Below are positions 14,314 through 17,722 of a stretch of 17,722 nucleotides of DNA, one piece after another. The DNA comes from CALMRE01 sp964412895. Its GTDB lineage: Bacteria; UBP6; UBA1177; JAKLFG01. Position numbers and translations under genes: made by a program. Each line of letters opens with the position of its first letter. The first letter of the stretch is position 1. The stretch is taken from assembly GCA_964412895.1 (NCBI GenBank), contig CAYPQK010000071.1:1-17722 (forward strand), given 5' to 3'. The notes under the pieces were generated by a model, which was not told the DNA's origin, ran no database searches, and saw only the letters and a program-made list of their open reading frames with translations.

Positions 14314-14341
14314 AGTATAGCATATACATAAGGAAAAACAA
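14314..14341 (-). promoter_or_regulatory. Promoter of the lipoprotein-kinase-cyclase block
   Basis: On the minus strand TTGTTT (14341-14336), a 16-base spacer and TATACT (14319-14314) form a probable sigma-70 promoter, 33 bases before ATG 14280. It lies immediately after the stop codon of the upstream sugar kinase gene, so the block has its own start. No terminator is seen between the two genes. Confidence 0.65.
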
Positions 14342-14343
14342 CC

Positions 14344-15264
14344 TTATCGGAGATCGGCGGCGAACCCGGCGGTCACCGTATTCTCGGTACGGGTACAGAC
14401 TTGGCTACCGAAGGCGATACCGGTGCGAAGCGCCTTTTCCCAAAACATGGCATCAACGGCATCCAGCCGGTCGACGCCAACGACGGCGCGATGGAGCGTG
14501 TGCAGAACACCGGCGTTGAATGAGTCGCCCGCGCCGACGGTGCTGACCACCGTGACCGGCGGCACCGGCAACACGATGCGATGATGTTCGGTGAAGAGTG
14601 TCGCATCGTTATCGGAACGGGTGTAGAAAAGCACCATTACGCCGTGAGATCGCACGATATCCCATGCCGCATCGGCGGTATCAACGCCGAAGAGCAGACT
14701 AAAATCCTCGTCGGACCCGCGGACGATATGGGCAAGCAATAGATTCTCGCGAACGAACGGCAAGATTCGTGGCAGTTCGGGAAGATGCGGTCGTCGGAAG
14801 TTCGGGTCGTATATAACCAGCGCCCCTCGCGCGCGCGATCCTTTTATATAGTTAAGGAGCGGCACGCGGACCGCAGTGGTGAGCGCGAAGAAAGAGCCGA
14901 ACAGAACGATATCTCCCGCCTGAGGTAGCGGCAACGGATCGGGCATTCGTTCTTCCGGCATATCCTTATAAAATGAATAGCGCGCGTCGCCATGACCGTC
15001 GAGTTCGGCTATGGCGACGGTACTTTTACGACCGTTATATCTGATGAGCTGTTTCGTATCCACGCCGTCAGCGGCAAGTGAGTGCGCTATCCGGTCGCCG
15101 GTCGCATCGCCGCCGAGCTCCCCGATGAAGGACACCGGCACACCGCACCGGCCGAGCGACACCGCCGTGTTGAGCATCGCACCGCCGGGGGTCGCCGTGA
15201 CCGTCCCGGTGTCGGCGATGATGATGTCGAGAAGCGCTTCCCCTATCGTGTAGATATGCGGCAT
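14344..15264 (-). CDS. PfkB-family carbohydrate kinase (fructokinase/ribokinase-like)
   Basis: The 306-residue enzyme transfers phosphate from ATP to a sugar. It opens MPHIYTIGEALLDIIIADTG, a typical start for fructokinases. The first PfkB signature (PGGAMLNTAVSLGRCGVPVSF, about residues 26-46, followed by IGELGGDATGD) and the second (STVGAGDSFNAGVL, with the catalytic Asp in GAGD) are intact, and YDPNFRRP is the usual mid-protein block. Sugar specificity cannot be read; the GEALLD opening favours fructose. The start at ATG 15264 follows GGAGG by ten bases. A longer open frame to 15663 is rejected because it passes through the promoter and the divergent gene. It is cytoplasmic and divergent from a porin; joint control of sugar uptake and phosphorylation is possible. 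Confidence 0.92.
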   Translation of the reverse strand: MPHIYTIGEALLDIIIADTGTVTATPGGAMLNTAVSLGRCGVPVSFIGELGGDATGDRIAHSLAADGVDTKQLIRYNGRKSTVAIAELDGHGDARYSFYKDMPEERMPDPLPLPQAGDIVLFGSFFALTTAVRVPLLNYIKGSRARGALVIYDPNFRRPHLPELPRILPFVRENLLLAHIVRGSDEDFSLLFGVDTADAAWDIVRSHGVMVLFYTRSDNDATLFTEHHRIVLPVPPVTVVSTVGAGDSFNAGVLHTLHRAVVGVDRLDAVDAMFWEKALRTGIAFGSQVCTRTENTVTAGFAADLR

Positions 15265-15293
15265 CCGGTGAACACCTCCGTTCCCGATGCACC

Positions 15294-15321
15294 ATGCTAA
15301 CCGCTCCCCCGCTTTTGTCAA
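15294..15321 (-). promoter_or_regulatory. Sigma-70 promoter of the sugar kinase
   Basis: On the minus strand a perfect TTGACA (15321-15316), a 16-base spacer and TAGCAT (15299-15294) lie 30 bases before ATG 15264. Its -35 box is only 24 bases from the -35 box of the divergent porin promoter. Confidence 0.75.
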
Positions 15322-15345
15322 CGAAGAAGGACTCCCCTCACCTCC

Positions 15346-15374
15346 TTGACTTGCCGTTTCCTTTTCGCTAGGAT
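15346..15374 (+). promoter_or_regulatory. Sigma-70 promoter of the porin gene
   Basis: TTGACT (15346-15351), a 17-base spacer and TAGGAT (15369-15374) form a good promoter with transcription expected near 15381. The ribosome binding site GGAGG at 15391-15395 follows within a short leader. Confidence 0.75.
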
Positions 15375-15401
15375 GCCTCGACCTATCGAGGGAGGATGAT
15401 C

Positions 15402-16862
15402 GTGAGAACATTGTTGTTATGTATCCTGCTTTCCGTTGCGTCATCGCTGTATGCACAGGAACCGCAGGAACCGTCGACCACTGATACCACGGCCGCGCCG
15501 GCTGTTGAGCAACCCGCCGCCCCGGCACAACCGACCGTCGAAGAACGGCTGGCATCGCTTGAGGAAAAGCAGAAACTGCTCGCCGAAGAGAACCGGAAAC
15601 TGACCGAAGAGATCGCCGCGCAGAAAGCGGCGCAGGAGACCGCGGCGAAAGAAGCGGCGGCAAAGGTCGAGCCGAAAAAAGAGGAAAAGAAACTCGTCGA
15701 GTTCACCCCCTACGGTTTCATCGAACTCCTGGGCTGGGCCAACGACGCCCTGTTCGTCGGCAACGATCTGATGCTCTATGTCTCCGATGAGGATAAAAGC
15801 ACGACCGGCGTCACGGCGAAGGGCTCGCGCATCGGCGCCAAGGTGACCTTCCCGCGTCTGGAAGAGGTAGTTCTCTCGGCAACGATGGAGATAGATTTCG
15901 TCGCGAATATGGCCGACACCGGCTTCGCCGAAAGTTATCCGATGATACGGATGCGCCACGCGTTCTTCGAACTCACCAAGACCTGGGGTAACTCGACGCT
16001 CGGCTTCAAGGCGGGACAGACCTGGGCGACCGCCACTCCGACCATCTGGCCGGCGCTCATCAACCCGGCCGTCGGCTGGGGCATCGGCAACACCTGGCAG
16101 CGGATGCCGCTGGTCGAGTTCTCCTTCATACAGAAATTCGCCGAGACCTTCTCGTTCACCGCGCAGGTCGCCGCGGCCCGCGCCATGACCGGCGCATCGG
16201 CGAACCGCAATGGATTCCTTGAAGTGAACATCGACGCGGGCGATGCTTCGCACATACCGCAGATACAGGGCCAACTGGCGCTCAAAGGGAAATTCTCGGG
16301 CATCGACCTGACCGTCGCCGCCGGCGGCGTGTGGGGACGCGAGAATTACAAGAGCGGCGTTTATCTGAACAACAAAAAGGATGTGAAATACATCGGCGGC
16401 ATGGTCGATGTCGGCATGGTGACCGGCGCCCTCAAACTTTCGCATGAATATGCCGAGATAGCCGGAAAATTCTGGTGGGGACAGAACCTCGATGTCTTCG
16501 GCGTCTTCGGCGGATCGCTCATCACCGAAACGATCGACGCGGCGACCAAGCGGGTCGTCGGCTCACAGCGCGCGCTTGGCTGGTGGGCCCAGCTCACCAT
16601 GAAACCGCTTAAAGGACTCAACCTGAATGTCGGCTATAGTTCAGAGGACCCCGAAGAGGGACAGAAGGTCGGCTCGGTCAAAGCGACCCCGCTCTATTTC
16701 GAGAACGCCTCGCTCTGGGTCTCGGCCTTTTATACTTTCTTTGACCGGATGACGATCGGCTTCCAGTGGAGTCAGGTCCAGACAAAGGAACTGAATACCG
16801 CCGCCGGACGCATCTCCCTGACCGGCAATTCTATCATGGGCAATGTAAAGCTCGCCTTCTAA
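15402..16862 (+). CDS. Outer-membrane porin-like beta-barrel with periplasmic coiled coil
   Basis: The 486-residue protein has a cleavable signal peptide (VRTLLLCILLSVASSLYA, cut before QEPQ), a Pro/Ala/Thr linker, a coiled coil (about 45-90, VEERLASLEEKQKLLAEENR) and a barrel from about 98 with alternating aromatic strands. It ends IMGNVKLAF; a terminal Phe is the sorting signal of outer-membrane barrels. GTG 15402 is the chosen start because GGAGG at 15391-15395 is six bases away; the ATG at 15396 directly abuts the GGAGG and cannot be used well. The coiled coil may trimerise or contact the cell wall. The substrate is unknown. It is divergent from the sugar kinase, so sugar uptake is plausible but unproven. 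No clear terminator follows. Confidence 0.88.
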   Translation: MRTLLLCILLSVASSLYAQEPQEPSTTDTTAAPAVEQPAAPAQPTVEERLASLEEKQKLLAEENRKLTEEIAAQKAAQETAAKEAAAKVEPKKEEKKLVEFTPYGFIELLGWANDALFVGNDLMLYVSDEDKSTTGVTAKGSRIGAKVTFPRLEEVVLSATMEIDFVANMADTGFAESYPMIRMRHAFFELTKTWGNSTLGFKAGQTWATATPTIWPALINPAVGWGIGNTWQRMPLVEFSFIQKFAETFSFTAQVAAARAMTGASANRNGFLEVNIDAGDASHIPQIQGQLALKGKFSGIDLTVAAGGVWGRENYKSGVYLNNKKDVKYIGGMVDVGMVTGALKLSHEYAEIAGKFWWGQNLDVFGVFGGSLITETIDAATKRVVGSQRALGWWAQLTMKPLKGLNLNVGYSSEDPEEGQKVGSVKATPLYFENASLWVSAFYTFFDRMTIGFQWSQVQTKELNTAAGRISLTGNSIMGNVKLAF

Positions 16863-16944
16863 AAAACGCGCCTCTCCCCACCATCGCTGCACAACAGCAT
16901 AACATAAACACAGTATCGTTTGAAATACGATCGGTGAAGATCCG

Positions 16945-16966
16945 GAGAAAGGCCGCTGGCGCGGCC
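16945..16966 (-). terminator. Probable terminator of the histone-like gene
   Basis: GGCCGC (16951-16956) and GCGGCC (16961-16966) form a GC-only hairpin with a 4-base loop. On the minus strand it is followed by TTTCT (16950-16946). It lies 20 bases after the stop of the histone-like gene. The T-tract is short. Confidence 0.5.
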
Positions 16967-16986
16967 CCTCCGCAGGAAGCCGGGAA

Positions 16987-17214
16987 TTACTTCTTGACAG
17001 CCTTCTTGACGGTCTTCTTCGCGACCTTCTTGACGACCTTCTTCGCGACCTTCTTGACGACCTTCTTCGCGACCTTCTTCACCACCTTCTTGGCGGGCTT
17101 TTTGGCCACTTTCTTGACGGTCTTCTTCACCGCCTTCTTCACGGTCTTCTTCGCGGGAGCCTTTTTGGCCTTGAGGGCCGTCGCCTTCTTCGGAGCACAG
17201 GTCTTGCACGTCAT
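16987..17214 (-). CDS. Histone H1-like Lys/Ala/Val repeat protein
   Basis: The 75-residue protein opens MTCKTCAPKKATALKAKKAP and continues to the end as variants of KKVAKKVV or KKTVKKAV. It resembles the C-terminal tail of histone H1 and bacterial H1-like proteins, which bind DNA by charge and compact the nucleoid. The repeat encodes almost no other residue types (Lys, Ala, Val, Thr, Pro). The N-terminal CKTC pair is unusual for this group and could bind zinc or form a disulfide. The start at 17214 is set by GGAGG five bases upstream; the earlier ATG at 17226 overlaps that site. At DNA level the tail includes two identical 24-base units (17027-17050, 17051-17074). It follows the upstream gene by 27 bases on the same strand. 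Confidence 0.85.
   Translation of the reverse strand: MTCKTCAPKKATALKAKKAPAKKTVKKAVKKTVKKVAKKPAKKVVKKVAKKVVKKVAKKVVKKVAKKTVKKAVKK
17027..17074. repeat. Tandem 24-base unit inside the histone-like gene
   Basis: Two identical copies of a 24-base unit beginning TTCTTGACGACCTTC lie head to tail, and related units flank them. They encode eight-residue Lys/Val/Ala repeats. Such repeats can change copy number between strains. Confidence 0.8.
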
Positions 17215-17241
17215 GGTTTCCTCCATTCTGTGGTTGCCGGG

Positions 17242-17722
17242 TTACTTGATCTCCTCGAGAGCCGTTTTCGCCTTTATAAAATATTCACTACTCGGCATGA
17301 GGGTCTTCACGAGCGCCTCGAATACCTTTTGCGCTTCTTTCTTATTCGTGTCGCGCATCCCGTAGGCCTTCCAGTACATCGACTTCGCGGTCGTCTCGAT
17401 GGCCTTGAGTCCGTCGGCCGCCGTCTGGCTTTCACGGTCGAGATAGATGGCGTTGGCGAAAGCGCGCCGGGCGGAGATGAGGTCCTCCTTCTGAAGATAC
17501 TGCAGTCCCTGCTTGGCAAGGATATCGGCCTTCAGCGCTTCAAGATCGCCGGTCATTTTCGAGAAGGCGAGCTCCAGCTTCGAGACCTCCTTGGACACAT
17601 CGCGGAACTGCGCCTGTATCTGAGCGGTCTCTTCTTCGTTTATCTTCTTCAGTTCTTCTTCGTAGCGCTTCTCTATCTCGCGCTTCTTCATCAGCACCTG
17701 TTCTTTCTCGCCTTTCAGTTCC
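17242..17722 (-). CDS. C-terminal part of a coiled-coil/TPR-like protein (5' end outside window)
   Basis: The frame is open from the right edge to TAA at 17242-17244, giving 159 residues. The nearest start codon (GTG at 17697) lies inside a continuous coiled-coil heptad pattern (ELKGEKEQVLMKKREIEK), so the gene very likely begins beyond the window. A long charged coiled coil (to about residue 60) is followed by TPR-like helix pairs (GLQYLQKEDLISARRAFANA, then IYLDRESQTAADGLKAI, then YFIKAKTALEEIK). Such proteins usually serve as scaffold or assembly factors. Function is unknown. It is directly upstream of the histone-like gene and may share a transcript. Confidence 0.75.
   Translation of the reverse strand, partial: ELKGEKEQVLMKKREIEKRYEEELKKINEEETAQIQAQFRDVSKEVSKLELAFSKMTGDLEALKADILAKQGLQYLQKEDLISARRAFANAIYLDRESQTAADGLKAIETTAKSMYWKAYGMRDTNKKEAQKVFEALVKTLMPSSEYFIKAKTALEEIK

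Noticed and set aside
12922..14331. Plus-strand frame of 469 codons with Ile/Gly/His/Arg repeats
   Set aside because: The repeats are the reverse reading of the Asp/Thr stalk codons of the metallopeptidase gene.
13815..14519. Arg/Ser-rich plus-strand frame (RRSPxxRS repeats)
   Set aside because: Also a reverse reading of the stalk repeats, not an SR-like protein.
14344..15663. Sugar kinase extended to a 439-residue form
   Set aside because: The extra N-terminus passes through the kinase's own promoter and the divergent porin gene; the PfkB fold starts at the 15264 ATG.

Overview
The window joins two very different pieces of DNA. Bases 1 to about 3892 look like the right-hand end of an integrated mobile element. 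It carries a fragment of an unknown gene, one orphan small gene, an AlpA/excisionase-like DNA-binding protein, a radical SAM enzyme and a tyrosine-recombinase integrase. The element ends in the 3' part of a tRNA-Thr(CGU) gene, and the restored tRNA should lie at the other end, left of this window. Bases 3893-17722 are GC-rich chromosome of a Gram-negative bacterium. Evidence for Gram-negative is an outer-membrane porin ending in phenylalanine and several lipoproteins. Asp/Thr-rich lipoprotein stalks, six-Cys modules around CGN..G.E.CDG and a Hanks-type kinase with WD40 repeats suggest Myxococcota or a related deltaproteobacterial lineage. That placement is inference.

Layout. (1) 1-3633: element genes, with int reading leftward and the others rightward. 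(2) 3634-3972: a dense recombination/control region. It holds a near-consensus int promoter, five tandem 11-bp repeats between that promoter and int, the tRNA fragment with its old terminator, and two further copies of the tRNA anticodon-arm sequence in inverse orientation. (3) 14280 down to 3973, all on the minus strand: a tightly packed set of five genes. They are a lipoprotein metallopeptidase (M30-like), a lipoprotein with three Cys modules, a Cys-rich lipoprotein of unknown family, a membrane Ser/Thr kinase with about 14 WD40 repeats, and a PAS-containing class III nucleotide cyclase. (4) 14344-15264: a PfkB-family sugar kinase, divergent from (5) 15402-16862, a porin with an N-terminal coiled coil; the two share a promoter region with well-formed -35/-10 boxes on both strands. 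(6) 16987-17722, minus strand: a histone H1-like Lys/Ala repeat protein preceded by the 3' end of a coiled-coil/TPR-like gene cut by the window edge.

The most interesting unit is the five-gene block. Three surface lipoproteins on acidic stalks are followed directly by a membrane kinase whose propeller domains lie on the opposite side of the membrane from the kinase, and then by a cyclase only 3 bases downstream. I infer a surface or envelope sensing system that feeds both protein phosphorylation and cyclic nucleotide signalling. The second item of interest is the att region, where the tRNA core sequence recurs next to the int start and again beyond the element end.
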